Assembly: GCF_963677065.1 (NCBI RefSeq)
Contig: NZ_OY781872.1
Location: forward strand, 739,419 to 803,418
Reading direction: 5' to 3'
Origin: an uncultured Methanoregula sp.
Lineage (GTDB): Archaea; Halobacteriota; Methanomicrobia; Methanomicrobiales; Methanospirillaceae
DNA: 64,000 nucleotides
Under the pieces are notes generated by a model that had not been told where the DNA came from, did not search any database, and was given only the letters and a program-made list of their open reading frames with translations. Below are positions 43,442-52,161 of the stretch, in pieces (position 1 is the stretch's first letter; each line of letters starts with the position of its first letter). The translations under genes and the position numbers were made by a program.

Positions 43442-44314
43442 ATGATCACCCTCGCCCTCCCCAAAGGCAGCCTCGAGGCGCAGACTCTCCAGCTCTTCAA
43501 GGAAGCTGACCTCGAAGTGAAACGAACGGACCGCGACTACAATCCCTGCATCAATGATGCCCGGGTCGGCAAAGTGAAGATCCTCCGGCCCCAGGAGATC
43601 CCGATCTATGTGGACAAAGGATACTTCGATCTCGGCATCTCGGGTCTCGACTGGGTGCACGAGACCGGTTCCGATGTTGTTGAAGTGGCCAACCTCTCGT
43701 ACAGCAAGACCGGAGAGGGGAATGTGAAGATCGTGATAGCAGTCCACCGCGACGAGCCGATCGAGAATGTCAGCCAGATCCGCAAAGACAGCAGGGTCAC
43801 GACCGAATATCCCGAGCTGACCCGGAAATTTTTTGAGAAACTGGGCATACCGGTCCAGATGTTCCACTCCTATGGCGCATCGGAAGCAAAAGTCCCGGAC
43901 CTCATGGACGTTGTGGTGGACTTGACCGAGACCGGGACAACGCTGCGCAAGAACGGGCTCAAGATCATCGGCCAGATCATGGAGTCCCATACGGTGATCA
44001 TCGCGAACAAGAAGAGCTGGGCAGACCCGGAGAAGCGCCGGGAGATCGAGGAGATACGAACGCTCCTCTTCGGCGTCATCGATGCCCGGCACAAGGTGCT
44101 CCTTACGATGAACGTGCCCGGATCCTCAATGGAGAGGATCGTTTCAGCCCTCCCGGCCATGAAGAAACCCACCGTCAGCCAGCTGCACGGGATCGATTAC
44201 TACAGTATCCAGACCGTTGTCCCCAAGAACTCGGTCAACAGCCTTATCCCGAAACTCAAGGCCTGCGGCGCGGAAGATATCCTGGAGATCCCGATCTCCA
44301 AGATCGTGCCGTAA
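43442..44314 (+). CDS. hisG: ATP phosphoribosyltransferase, long form
   Basis: 290 residues. The start MITLALPKGSLEAQTLQLFKEADL, the PRPP loop VVDLTETGTTLRKNGLK and the catalytic region are clear. The C-terminal 75 residues (LLTMNVPGSSMERIVSALPAMKKPTVSQL and EDILEIPISKI) are the HisG_C regulatory domain. It performs the first step of histidine synthesis and is therefore the self-sufficient, histidine-inhibited form that needs no HisZ. No other his gene is in the window. Confidence 0.96.
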   Translation: MITLALPKGSLEAQTLQLFKEADLEVKRTDRDYNPCINDARVGKVKILRPQEIPIYVDKGYFDLGISGLDWVHETGSDVVEVANLSYSKTGEGNVKIVIAVHRDEPIENVSQIRKDSRVTTEYPELTRKFFEKLGIPVQMFHSYGASEAKVPDLMDVVVDLTETGTTLRKNGLKIIGQIMESHTVIIANKKSWADPEKRREIEEIRTLLFGVIDARHKVLLTMNVPGSSMERIVSALPAMKKPTVSQLHGIDYYSIQTVVPKNSVNSLIPKLKACGAEDILEIPISKIVP

Positions 44315-44331
44315 GTCTTGGGAAATACTCC

Positions 44332-44337
44332 TTTTTT
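44332..44337. terminator. T-tract between convergent hisG and vWA genes
   Basis: A T6 run 18 bases after the hisG stop, in the 70-base gap between convergent genes. Confidence 0.4.
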
Positions 44338-44384
44338 AACGGTCTCCCCGTAAATTATCAGGAGGGACAATCCGGATCGCCCGC

Positions 44385-47300
44385 TCATTCGAGCTTGATG
44401 TATGGCCGCACGGACCCGTCGATCTTTGCATGGAGCGCATAATCGGAGGCTTCTTTCTCTCCATAGGTCTCCGCCCAGACCGTAATCCTGTACGTCTCGC
44501 CGGACTTCATCTTCAGCAGGCTGGTATCAATGGAGACTGAGTCCGGCGTAGTTCCCGCAGTTTTATCTGAAACCGGTTGCGGGATAACCAGCCATTCCGT
44601 GTGGGAGGTTCCCGAACACGGGACAGGGGTTGATCCGCTCTCTGAACAATACAACAACTTCTCGTGCACCGTGCTGCTCCCTTCGTATACGGTATTCCAG
44701 GAGACCGTCCACCGGCCGGGATCGGTTGGGCTGCCCGCGATCGCGACATCTTTTACCAGGAGCGCGGCCGTTGGCACAAAGGGATTGTTCACCAGGCTCT
44801 GGTGGGTGGTCCAGGTTTTGGAGGGCACGGTCACGGTCTGGCTCTTCCCGGTCACCGCGTCGATGAACGTGACAGGGCTGTTCTCGCCGAAGATCCCGAT
44901 CTGGCCGGCTTTTTTGAGCCGGAACTGGATGTTCGTCATCCATACATCGTTGAGAATGATCTTTCCTACATCAAATTCCAGCTTCTTGGAGGTCAGCCCC
45001 GGGAGCATTGTCGGGTTTGTCCAGTTGCCGGTATCGTCCCGGACCAGGGTATAATACGTATTCTTCGGAGGTGTTACCGGGACCTCGGTGTACTTGGATA
45101 TATAGGTTGATGAGGAGGTCCCGCCCCCGGGAGCGTACACGTATTCGAGGTATTCTCCCACGGTATCCCCCGTGACCGTGTTGCCATCGACCGTGATTTT
45201 GCTGAGGTCCGTGATGAGCTGGGTCTGGCCGCCTGCCTGTTCATTCAGTGCACCGGCAATATCGGTATAGATGTTCGCAAGTTCGGCCGGGGCACCGGCT
45301 GAATAATATTTTCCCCCGGTATCGGTCGCATACCGGGTCAGCTCATCGCTGTTTGCATCGGATCCCAGGCCGATTGTGAATATTTTTATTTTGTTGTTCT
45401 TTGCATACGTGATCACACTGCCGGTGTTCACGCCGTTCCCAAGACTTACGCTCCCGGTACCGCCCTCGGGATTCTGGTGGGTTGACCAGGCACCGTCCGT
45501 CAGCAGGATGATGGCCCGTATGGGCCTTTCTGCCGAATACGCGGGAAACATGTTCACGGCAGAGTACAGGCCTTCCCTCATCGGGGTCCCGCCGGCAGGA
45601 ACGATCCCGTTGAGCGCATCGGTCACCTCAGTCTGGGTGTGCGAATCCAGGGTGAGATCCTGGTGGGTGTGGACCCCGTAGCCATAATTCTGGGGATTCC
45701 CGTTATTGTAATGGGCATTGAGATACTGCTGGTGAACTGAACTGGGATCGTATCGTGTACTCCCGTAGCCATTGCAGCGGCTTCCGCACTCCTTTGCTGA
45801 ATCATCAGCCACCCAGTACCAGCCATCCAGAGAATAGGAACTCGCGTAATACACATTGTCCCAGTCCCAGGACGTGCCCGAGCTGACTGGAGCTAAGGCT
45901 GCAATACCCGAATAGGAATCGGTATCACCGAAGGAGATCATCCCGATATGGTCCTTTCCTTCCGTGAGTTTTGCAGTGAATTTCTGCGCCGCATCCTTGG
46001 CAGTGACCATCCGGTCAGGGGAATCGTACAGCATGCTTCCCGACCGGTCGTTACAGAGCACGACATCGATGGCCTTTGGCTGGAGCGCTGCACCGGTTCC
46101 CCGGATCCAGACCTTGACGTTGATGATATCCCCGACTTTGGGATCGGTCTTGTCGATCTCCGATTCAACGGTCAGGAACGGGTAGTTCTTCCAGACAAAG
46201 GTGATCTCCCGGCTCTTGATCTCAGCGGTCTTCGGGTTGACCCATCTTGCAGTCACTTTGCAGGTTCCCGTTGCTGCCTCGTTATACCCGCTCTCGCTCT
46301 TCTTTGCAAACGTTCCCGGCACAAACTGCACGGTTGCATACCCGGAATCCCCGGTTACAGCCGAGAGTGAGCTTAAGGAAGACTGGGCGGTTTCGGTGAA
46401 CGTTGGATACGAATCGGCCGATTTTTCGAACGTGACGGTCTGCCCTTTGACTGCATTGCCGGAGGAATCCACAACCCTGGCCTTGACATCAACGGCTTTT
46501 GCACCATCGACATCCATGCTGACCATGGTCTGGGGGCTCGCGGTCAGGATCATATCGACCGGGTCCATGGGCAGGTATTCCACCGTCTGGCTGCAGTAAC
46601 CATTGGTCCCGGTGTCCGTACAGAGGATCGTGGCGTTCAATGCCGTGGTGGTCCCTGGCACTACGGGTTTTGCAGTGATGGTGTACACACCGGCGATATC
46701 CTTCGGGCCGTACGGCGTTGAGGCCATGCCCTCGGCATTGGTGCTCAGGTGGACCTCCTCGCCGGCCTTGGAGGATGTGACATACAGATCCGCATTCTCT
46801 ACCGGATTCTGGTACCGGTCAAAGACGGTCCAGTAGAACGTGAAGCGGTGATCGGGATCTTTTCCATCGGCCGGGTAGGATGAGGGGGACGGGTGTACCT
46901 GGACCAGGTAGAACGGATTGCTCTCCGCCACCCCGTTGATAGTGATGGGTTCTCCCAGGTAGGAGCCTACCGGGTAGACCTGGACGATGTTGAGACCGGC
47001 CTGCGTCGAGACCCGGAGGTCCACGGAAGCTGTTCCGCTGGCATCCGTGGGTACGGAAAGGTCCTGGACATACCCGGTTCCTTGCAGGAGGCCGGAACCA
47101 CCGTCTCCCGACATATGGAGGAGGATGGTGTGGGTCTCCGCGGGATTTTTGTTGTCGGCGGGGTTTCCTGAAATATCCACGAGCCGGATCGTGAGACGGG
47201 TTACCGAACCGACCGGCACATCATGCTGGTAGCTGAAGTCCGCATCCCACGGGGTATCGTGATCGATCTTCTGGACACAGCTGATAGGGAGCGTATTGAC

Positions 47301-47651
47301 GCTGCCATCATTGTAGGTTACGAGTGCGTTGATGGTTGCAGTCCCGCTTTTGGTACTTGTGCGGAATACGGTCTGCGCCAGGCCATCGGAACCCGTTACC
47401 ACACTCTGGGCAGAGAGGGTTCCCAGATCTGACGAGTCCCCTGCAAGGGAAAATGCAACCGTTGCCCCGGACACATCGGATGCCGGGGAGCCCTGCAGGA
47501 CGTGAACGGTGATGGTTGACTGGTCATTGCCGTTTGCAACAAGCCAGCCGGAATTGCTGCTCACCATCGTGGATGGCGTCAGATCTGCAGCTGCTGCCAT
47601 ACTCACGATGAAAAAAAAGCCAAGAACAACAAGAATTACCCGGTGGATCAT
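44385..47651 (-). CDS. Large secreted von Willebrand factor A protein with Ig-like domains
   Basis: 1088 residues. A signal peptide (VILVVLGFFFIVSMAAAA, cleavage near residue 22) is followed by about four Ig-like/Big domains (residues 25-510; each has a GxATVxFxxPGT-like or LxTNAEGxAS turn). A vWA domain begins about residue 525, with MIDAS DRSGSM, then AGGTPMREGL and LLTDGAW. It carries an unusual Trp/Tyr/Asn-rich insertion of about 80 residues between the second beta strand and the MIDAS Thr. Two or three further beta domains follow, and no C-terminal membrane anchor is visible. It is probably a metal-dependent cell-surface adhesin or filament component, divergent from the pilin-like cluster. 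Confidence 0.88.
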   Translation of the reverse strand: MIHRVILVVLGFFFIVSMAAAADLTPSTMVSSNSGWLVANGNDQSTITVHVLQGSPASDVSGATVAFSLAGDSSDLGTLSAQSVVTGSDGLAQTVFRTSTKSGTATINALVTYNDGSVNTLPISCVQKIDHDTPWDADFSYQHDVPVGSVTRLTIRLVDISGNPADNKNPAETHTILLHMSGDGGSGLLQGTGYVQDLSVPTDASGTASVDLRVSTQAGLNIVQVYPVGSYLGEPITINGVAESNPFYLVQVHPSPSSYPADGKDPDHRFTFYWTVFDRYQNPVENADLYVTSSKAGEEVHLSTNAEGMASTPYGPKDIAGVYTITAKPVVPGTTTALNATILCTDTGTNGYCSQTVEYLPMDPVDMILTASPQTMVSMDVDGAKAVDVKARVVDSSGNAVKGQTVTFEKSADSYPTFTETAQSSLSSLSAVTGDSGYATVQFVPGTFAKKSESGYNEAATGTCKVTARWVNPKTAEIKSREITFVWKNYPFLTVESEIDKTDPKVGDIINVKVWIRGTGAALQPKAIDVVLCNDRSGSMLYDSPDRMVTAKDAAQKFTAKLTEGKDHIGMISFGDTDSYSGIAALAPVSSGTSWDWDNVYYASSYSLDGWYWVADDSAKECGSRCNGYGSTRYDPSSVHQQYLNAHYNNGNPQNYGYGVHTHQDLTLDSHTQTEVTDALNGIVPAGGTPMREGLYSAVNMFPAYSAERPIRAIILLTDGAWSTHQNPEGGTGSVSLGNGVNTGSVITYAKNNKIKIFTIGLGSDANSDELTRYATDTGGKYYSAGAPAELANIYTDIAGALNEQAGGQTQLITDLSKITVDGNTVTGDTVGEYLEYVYAPGGGTSSSTYISKYTEVPVTPPKNTYYTLVRDDTGNWTNPTMLPGLTSKKLEFDVGKIILNDVWMTNIQFRLKKAGQIGIFGENSPVTFIDAVTGKSQTVTVPSKTWTTHQSLVNNPFVPTAALLVKDVAIAGSPTDPGRWTVSWNTVYEGSSTVHEKLLYCSESGSTPVPCSGTSHTEWLVIPQPVSDKTAGTTPDSVSIDTSLLKMKSGETYRITVWAETYGEKEASDYALHAKIDGSVRPYIKLE

Positions 47652-47689
47652 GGATCCAATCCCTTCTGTGTGTGGAATTGTGTGTGATG

Positions 47690-47700
47690 TTATTTATAAG
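47690..47700 (-). promoter_or_regulatory. TATA box for the vWA adhesin gene
   Basis: On the reverse strand CTTATAAATAA lies about 40-50 bases before the ATG at 47651. A ribosome site (GAAGGGA) follows before the start. Confidence 0.5.
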
Positions 47701-47817
47701 TTCTTATTTCTGGAAAGTGCTGTTTTTTTGTCAGATTGGTAAAATAGAAATAATATCGAGCTAAAAACCCCATTCTACGCGGTTGGAAAGCACGCAACAT
47801 GTGCCAGAGGGCATCAA

Positions 47818-47827
47818 CATATATAGT
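47818..47827 (+). promoter_or_regulatory. TATA box for the lipoprotein / pilin-like operon
   Basis: CATATATAGT lies 19-28 bases upstream of the ATG at 47846, implying a leaderless transcript for the six-gene cluster. It faces the vWA promoter across a 195-base gap. Confidence 0.5.
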
Positions 47828-47845
47828 CCGTGATCCCAAAAAAGC

Positions 47846-48478
47846 ATGAGGAATATTATGTACGCGCCGGACCGGATACGCGTCATCGCATTTTTTACCC
47901 TGATGCTGGTGCTGGCGGGCTGCTTGTCCGCGGGCTGTACTGCACCGGTTGCCGTTCAGGGGCAGAACGAGACCGGAAACGGGACCGATCTGGGATTCCG
48001 GCCCGTAACTGTCTCCGGGGAGCGGGCTGCTATCAGTTTCCGGGAGGCCACCGCAGCTCTTTCCGATCTCGTACCCGGTGCAGGGAACCGGTCTGCATCG
48101 AACTCTTCGGATCCCAAGATCCTGTATGTCCGGGGTACCGCTCTTGACCGGAACGGGGATGCAGCAAGCTGGATATTTGTCGTGCAGGACAACAACCGGA
48201 CCTCCATTGTCACTGCTGAACAGAAGGGGACAACGCTTTCCGAATGGAGAGGGGCATTTTCCAGGCAGGAGATCCGTATGGAGTCAGTGATCTCCCCGGC
48301 AGATCTCTTCCGGAAAAACGGTCCCGCAATTTTCTTAAACGAACAGGAGAACCAGACCCTGTCGCGGGATCTCGTCCTGTCGATGAACAACTATACCCTG
48401 ACGATAGCCGGTAAGGGGGAGAAACGGGTTCTTGTGTTCGATGCGGGAACGGGAGCCCTGACGAGGTCAAATGGCTGA
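47846..48478 (+). CDS. Predicted lipoprotein, first gene of the pilin-like cluster
   Basis: 210 residues (alternative ATG four codons in). An N-terminal hydrophobic segment ends in the lipobox-like LAGCLSAGC (two possible acceptor Cys at about residues 27 and 31). The rest is soluble: ISFREATAALSDLVPGA, YVRGTALDRNGDAASWIFVVQD, TLTIAGKGEKRVLVFDAGTG. I recognise no named family; the C-terminal part resembles PepSY-type or DUF-like beta domains. It overlaps the next gene by eight bases, so it belongs to the same operon and probably works at the outer face. Confidence 0.78.
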   Translation: MRNIMYAPDRIRVIAFFTLMLVLAGCLSAGCTAPVAVQGQNETGNGTDLGFRPVTVSGERAAISFREATAALSDLVPGAGNRSASNSSDPKILYVRGTALDRNGDAASWIFVVQDNNRTSIVTAEQKGTTLSEWRGAFSRQEIRMESVISPADLFRKNGPAIFLNEQENQTLSRDLVLSMNNYTLTIAGKGEKRVLVFDAGTGALTRSNG

Positions 48479-49550
48479 CGATTCCGGGATGCTGTCGCTC
48501 GATTTTCTGGCAGGTTTCACCATATTCATGGTTGCCTTCATATGGGTGGCAACCATGGTGCCCGGCCTTTTTATCGGGCTGAAATCGAACGCCATCGATT
48601 ATGATGCAGTAGCCTACCGGACGGGTGTCATCCTTGCCGAAGACCCGGGAAACCCGGTCGGACCTCCCATCGACAGCACCCCGTGGGAGTTCCTCGCAGA
48701 CAGCAACAAGATCGATATCAAACGGTTCGGGCTGGCCGTCTCAAAAGAGACGCCCGGGATTCTCGATTCAGATAAAGTACACCGTTTTTTCTGTGCAACG
48801 GTCTTCTCCTACCCGGATGATTACCGGAAACGCGTGATATTCGGGGATTATCCGTACCAGTTCAATATCACCCTTCGTTCCTTTGAGGAGAGCCATGCGC
48901 TCTCCGTGGGGATGATCCCCCCCGAGGGGTACGGGTTCATCCACAGGGCCGTGAAGATCAAGTCGCCCAGCAATGCAACGATCAACGCTGCCAGGATACA
49001 GGCTTATCATTATTATACCAGTGAGAATGCCTCGTTCCACCCGTTCTCCATCCAGATCAATAATTCCCGGCTCCTGCGGGATGAGATCCGGGACCCGAAG
49101 TACCAGATCGACTCGCAGAAAGACCGGATAACCATCAACATCACCGGCCTTGACACCCAGCCGGTCCGGGACCTGACCGTAACTCCTGCAAAGGCAAACC
49201 TGACGGGAATCCGGTTTTACAAAACCTACGCCGGGGATACGGATCTCCAGGATCTCTCGGTGAATGACCTGGCCACGTACCTCTACATCGACGGGGCCCC
49301 GGTAACCACCCACCCGTTTCCGGATCCCCGCCCCGAAGTCAAGGAGAACATCTCGATGATCTTCGGGCCGTCCTTCTTCCAGTCTGCCGCACCCACGGAC
49401 ACGATTACGATCGTGCTGAGGTTCGGCCTCGATTCCCCGCAGCGGTACCTCAATTCAACGCAGACAGGGGCTTTCGATTACGATTACAACCCGGCGAACG
49501 TCACCCAGCCGGCCCTTAAGGATGCTGTCATGGAGGTAGCGGTATGGTAA
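48471..49550 (+). CDS. Pilin-like membrane protein (359 aa)
   Basis: 359 residues. MADDSGMLSLDFLAGFTIFMVAFIWVATMVPGLFIG is a short polar head followed by one hydrophobic helix, the layout of archaeal pseudopilin-like proteins. The large remaining part is an extracytoplasmic beta-rich domain (FNITLRSFEESHALSVG, ITINITGLDTQPVRDLTV) with many Asn-x-Ser/Thr sites. It overlaps the genes on both sides. The family resembles the uncharacterised archaeal DUF72xx pilin-like sets; I cannot give a precise number. Confidence 0.78.
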   Translation: MADDSGMLSLDFLAGFTIFMVAFIWVATMVPGLFIGLKSNAIDYDAVAYRTGVILAEDPGNPVGPPIDSTPWEFLADSNKIDIKRFGLAVSKETPGILDSDKVHRFFCATVFSYPDDYRKRVIFGDYPYQFNITLRSFEESHALSVGMIPPEGYGFIHRAVKIKSPSNATINAARIQAYHYYTSENASFHPFSIQINNSRLLRDEIRDPKYQIDSQKDRITINITGLDTQPVRDLTVTPAKANLTGIRFYKTYAGDTDLQDLSVNDLATYLYIDGAPVTTHPFPDPRPEVKENISMIFGPSFFQSAAPTDTITIVLRFGLDSPQRYLNSTQTGAFDYDYNPANVTQPALKDAVMEVAVW

Positions 49551-50059
49551 CGGATTCGGGCCAGCTGTATACCATCGAGGGTGTTGCCGCAGGACTTATC
49601 ATGCTCATCTCGGCCTTTATTGTCGTCAACAGCACATCGGTATTCACCCCAGGCGACACCCACATCAGCGACATGCAGCTGGAAGTGCTGGGGAGCGATG
49701 CTCTTGCCATGATGGACACTGCCCCGGACAGCACCTTTGGAAAAAGTCCGCTCGAGACGATTGTCGAGACCGATGATGCCGAATCCTTCAGAACGCAGTT
49801 TGAGAGTCTCGTGAACACACGGGCCGGGACAAAGCCGGATTCTATCCACTTCCAGGCAGAAGTTACGTATGACAACCCGGATACACCCGGACAATACAAC
49901 AGCACATCCCTTGGCAAAAACCGCATCCTGACCGGGGGAGAGCATGCGGTCCGGGTCTCCCGGTGGGTGATCGTGGAGAAACAGTTCCCCGACTGCCATT
50001 CGGCAGACTGCAAAGGTAAACATGCGGCGCTCGTTGAGGTGTACTTATGGCGGGACTGA
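49544..50059 (+). CDS. Pilin-like membrane protein, DUF7288-type
   Basis: 171 residues beginning MVTDSGQLYTIEGVAAGLIMLISAFIVVNSTSVF. The short polar head GQLYTIEG before one hydrophobic helix, with Glu at the position equivalent to Glu5 of type IV pilins, matches the DUF7288-like archaeal family. The C-terminal region has four Cys-adjacent residues (FPDCHSADCKGK). It overlaps the preceding and following genes. Confidence 0.78.
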   Translation: MVTDSGQLYTIEGVAAGLIMLISAFIVVNSTSVFTPGDTHISDMQLEVLGSDALAMMDTAPDSTFGKSPLETIVETDDAESFRTQFESLVNTRAGTKPDSIHFQAEVTYDNPDTPGQYNSTSLGKNRILTGGEHAVRVSRWVIVEKQFPDCHSADCKGKHAALVEVYLWRD

Positions 50060-50418
50060 ACGACGATGCCCAGTGGATCGTCCTGATGGGGTTCATCGTG
50101 AGCTTCAGCCTTTTCTTCCTTGCCATCGTTGTCAACCAGTCGGTCGTGGTCGGGCAGACCACTGCAGAAGCGGTCTCGGAGTTCCCGAAATACGATGTCC
50201 GGGGCGTCCGGGACGTCATCATCCAGTCCGAATCCTTACGTGACGACGCCCCGTTCTCCAACAGGACCCGGGTCCAGAGAGAGATCCGGAATCTCTCGCG
50301 GATCCGGCAGAATGCGGTCGTGGACTTTGAGAAAATCCAGGACGGGGGAAGCTCCTATTCCGTGATCCATTACAACAACGGGGTGATTGCGTACAATGAG
50401 ACGTGGAAATTATCCTGA
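50047..50418 (+). CDS. Pilin-like membrane protein (123 aa)
   Basis: 123 residues: MAGLNDDAQWIVLMGFIVSFSLFFLAIVVNQSV gives a polar head and one helix, then a 90-residue soluble domain (FPKYDVRGVRDVIIQSESLR, YSVIHYNNGVIAYNETW). It overlaps the previous gene by 13 bases. It resembles DUF7261-type proteins of pilin-like clusters (family number uncertain). Confidence 0.75.
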   Translation: MAGLNDDAQWIVLMGFIVSFSLFFLAIVVNQSVVVGQTTAEAVSEFPKYDVRGVRDVIIQSESLRDDAPFSNRTRVQREIRNLSRIRQNAVVDFEKIQDGGSSYSVIHYNNGVIAYNETWKLS

Positions 50419-50440
50419 GTGCGAGGGCGGGGTTACGAAC

Positions 50441-50851
50441 ATGATCGAGTACATCATCATCTCCGGAATTCTCATGTGCCTGTTTGTCGTCATGCTTCTC
50501 CTCGTCAATGCAAATTTCATGGAAGGCCCGGCGAACACGATCGCCTACTCGGCATTCACCGATATCGGAAACGGCGTCTCCACCCGGATAGTCGATACCT
50601 ATGCCCTGGCACCCGGCATCGGGAATATCACCTCGCATTTCGATATCCCGGATGAAGTTGCAGGGCAGGATTATTCTGTTGAGATCGGCAATATTGCAAC
50701 AGAGGACCCGACAGCCCAGACCGTGACCGTGAAGAGGGGATCCATAAGCTCAAGCACAAGTATTGCCGGCATTGGATCTTCCCTGCTGGCTGCCGGGAAT
50801 ACCACCGGCGCAGGGATGAACAGGATCAGCTATGATTCGGAGGGATACTAA
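50441..50851 (+). CDS. Pilin-like membrane protein (136 aa)
   Basis: 136 residues starting at the ATG of MIEYIIISGILMCLFVVMLLLVNANFMEGPAN; a frame beginning upstream at 50387 overlaps the previous gene and is less likely. One N-terminal helix, then a soluble domain with repeated small beta elements (ISSSTSIAGIGSSLLAAGN). Its head is nearly absent, unlike typical prepilins. The next gene follows at once. Confidence 0.75.
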   Translation: MIEYIIISGILMCLFVVMLLLVNANFMEGPANTIAYSAFTDIGNGVSTRIVDTYALAPGIGNITSHFDIPDEVAGQDYSVEIGNIATEDPTAQTVTVKRGSISSSTSIAGIGSSLLAAGNTTGAGMNRISYDSEGY

Positions 50852-50852
50852 C

Positions 50853-51668
50853 ATGGCAGGGTCATCTGATGACCGGCAGGGATCGGCGGGCGTGTCGGAA
50901 TCGATCGGTTTTATTCTCATCTTCATGATTGTCACGGTAGGCATCGGGCTCGTGACCCTGTACGGGTACCCGCTGCTTCTCGCACAGCAGGTAAGTACCG
51001 ACGAGAAGATCATGGAGAAGAACATGATCGTGCTCCAGAACGATCTCAAGGGAATCACGTATAAGACCGTCCCGTACAAGGAAACATCCCTCAAGATCGG
51101 GGGAGGGCTGCTGACCGTGTACAATTCGAGTTCCACACCCGCAAGCTCCACCATCCGGATCTACGATTCATCCAGGGACTATGTCAGCTCGTTCCAGTCC
51201 GGCGACCTGCGGTACACCTCAGAGAGCAGCGCAACCGACATCTCGCTCCAGGACGGTGCGGTCGTGATGCGCTCCCACACCATTCCGGGATCGGCCATGC
51301 TCGCCGAACCGCGCTGGTTCTATGACGGCCAGACAAATACGATGGTGATAAGTCTCATCTCCATCAACAGCACATCGATGCTCTCAAAAGACGGCATCGG
51401 CACCGTGCAGATGGCACTGGGAGAGACCGGCTACCAGTATACGGACGGCATCCTAACGGATATCTACCTGGATTACACGCCCGACGCTACACCGGTGGTG
51501 GCGCAGGACTACCGGACCGCCTGGGACAATTATTTTGTCAACACCCTGAAGATGGAACGGACGAGCGCACCCGATGCACCCACCGTGACCTACCGGCTCC
51601 CGACAACGACCAGCGCCCCGGCCCGGCTGGTGGTCAAGACCTACGATGTTATGATAAAATCACTCTGA
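50853..51668 (+). CDS. Pilin-like membrane protein, DUF7289-type (271 aa)
   Basis: 271 residues from MAGSSDDRQGSAGVSESIGFILIFMIVTVGIGLVTLYGYPLL: a polar head with GVSESIG, then one hydrophobic helix with Glu near the head-helix boundary, the DUF7289 pattern. The long extracytoplasmic domain has IGGGLLTVYNSSSTPASSTI and TMVISLISINSTSML. It is last of the operon and followed by a T tract. No secretion ATPase or TadC-like gene accompanies the cluster in this window. Confidence 0.78.
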   Translation: MAGSSDDRQGSAGVSESIGFILIFMIVTVGIGLVTLYGYPLLLAQQVSTDEKIMEKNMIVLQNDLKGITYKTVPYKETSLKIGGGLLTVYNSSSTPASSTIRIYDSSRDYVSSFQSGDLRYTSESSATDISLQDGAVVMRSHTIPGSAMLAEPRWFYDGQTNTMVISLISINSTSMLSKDGIGTVQMALGETGYQYTDGILTDIYLDYTPDATPVVAQDYRTAWDNYFVNTLKMERTSAPDAPTVTYRLPTTTSAPARLVVKTYDVMIKSL

Positions 51669-51682
51669 AAACAGGAACTGCG

Positions 51683-51695
51683 TTTTTTATTTTTT
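51683..51695 (+). terminator. T-tract terminator after the pilin-like operon
   Basis: TTTTTTAT followed by five T, 15 bases after the last stop, between convergent genes. Confidence 0.5.
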
Positions 51696-51709
51696 CAAAA
51701 AGAGAGAGA

Positions 51710-52018
51710 TCAGAGGTAATTGTTGCGCCGGAGCCATTCGACCTGCGGCCCGGTATACCGGTAAACAATATCACACTTCTCATCCTGGAAATTCCAGGGG
51801 ATGACGATGAGGATATCGCCTTCACGGATCCAGACTTTCTTCTTGATCTTGCCCTTTATCCGTCCCATCCTCGTCACGCCATCGAAACAGCGGACCCGGA
51901 TATGATTGGCGCCCATCATCAGTTCGGCAAAACCGAACATCTCGCGGTTGCGCTTCTGGGGCAGCTTGACCCGGATTACCTCGTCTCCCGGGGGAGCTCC
52001 CGGTTTCTTATCTGTCAG
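51710..52018 (-). CDS. eif1A: Translation initiation factor aIF1A, apparent CUG start
   Basis: 102 residues when read from the CTG at 52018: TDKKPGAPPGDEVIRVKLPQ then KRNREMFGFAELMMGANHIR and an OB fold (VRCFDGVTRMGRIKGKIKKKVWIREGDILIVIPW) ending VEWLRRNNYL. aIF1A binds the ribosomal A site during initiation. The first ATG (51940) would cut off the conserved basic N-terminus. Upstream of it no in-frame ATG, GTG or TTG exists. GGAGAGG ends exactly five bases before the CTG, and a good TATA box lies further upstream. Confidence 0.92.
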   Translation of the reverse strand: MTDKKPGAPPGDEVIRVKLPQKRNREMFGFAELMMGANHIRVRCFDGVTRMGRIKGKIKKKVWIREGDILIVIPWNFQDEKCDIVYRYTGPQVEWLRRNNYL

Positions 52019-52070
52019 TCCAACCTCTCCTGATACGCCGAATTGGTACGTGCTTAATTGTTGGTGTCAG

Positions 52071-52085
52071 ATAAAATATATTTAT
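52071..52085 (-). promoter_or_regulatory. TATA box for aIF1A
   Basis: On the reverse strand the A/T run AATAAATATATTTTAT lies about 55-65 bases before the CTG start, leaving a leader with the GGAGAGG ribosome site at 52024-52030. Confidence 0.5.
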
Positions 52086-52161
52086 TCCCTGAAACGAGCG
52101 AAACGGAGGCTTGCATGCCACCAGAAGGGGAAACGCGGGGAGTCGCCGGTCACAAAAGAGA

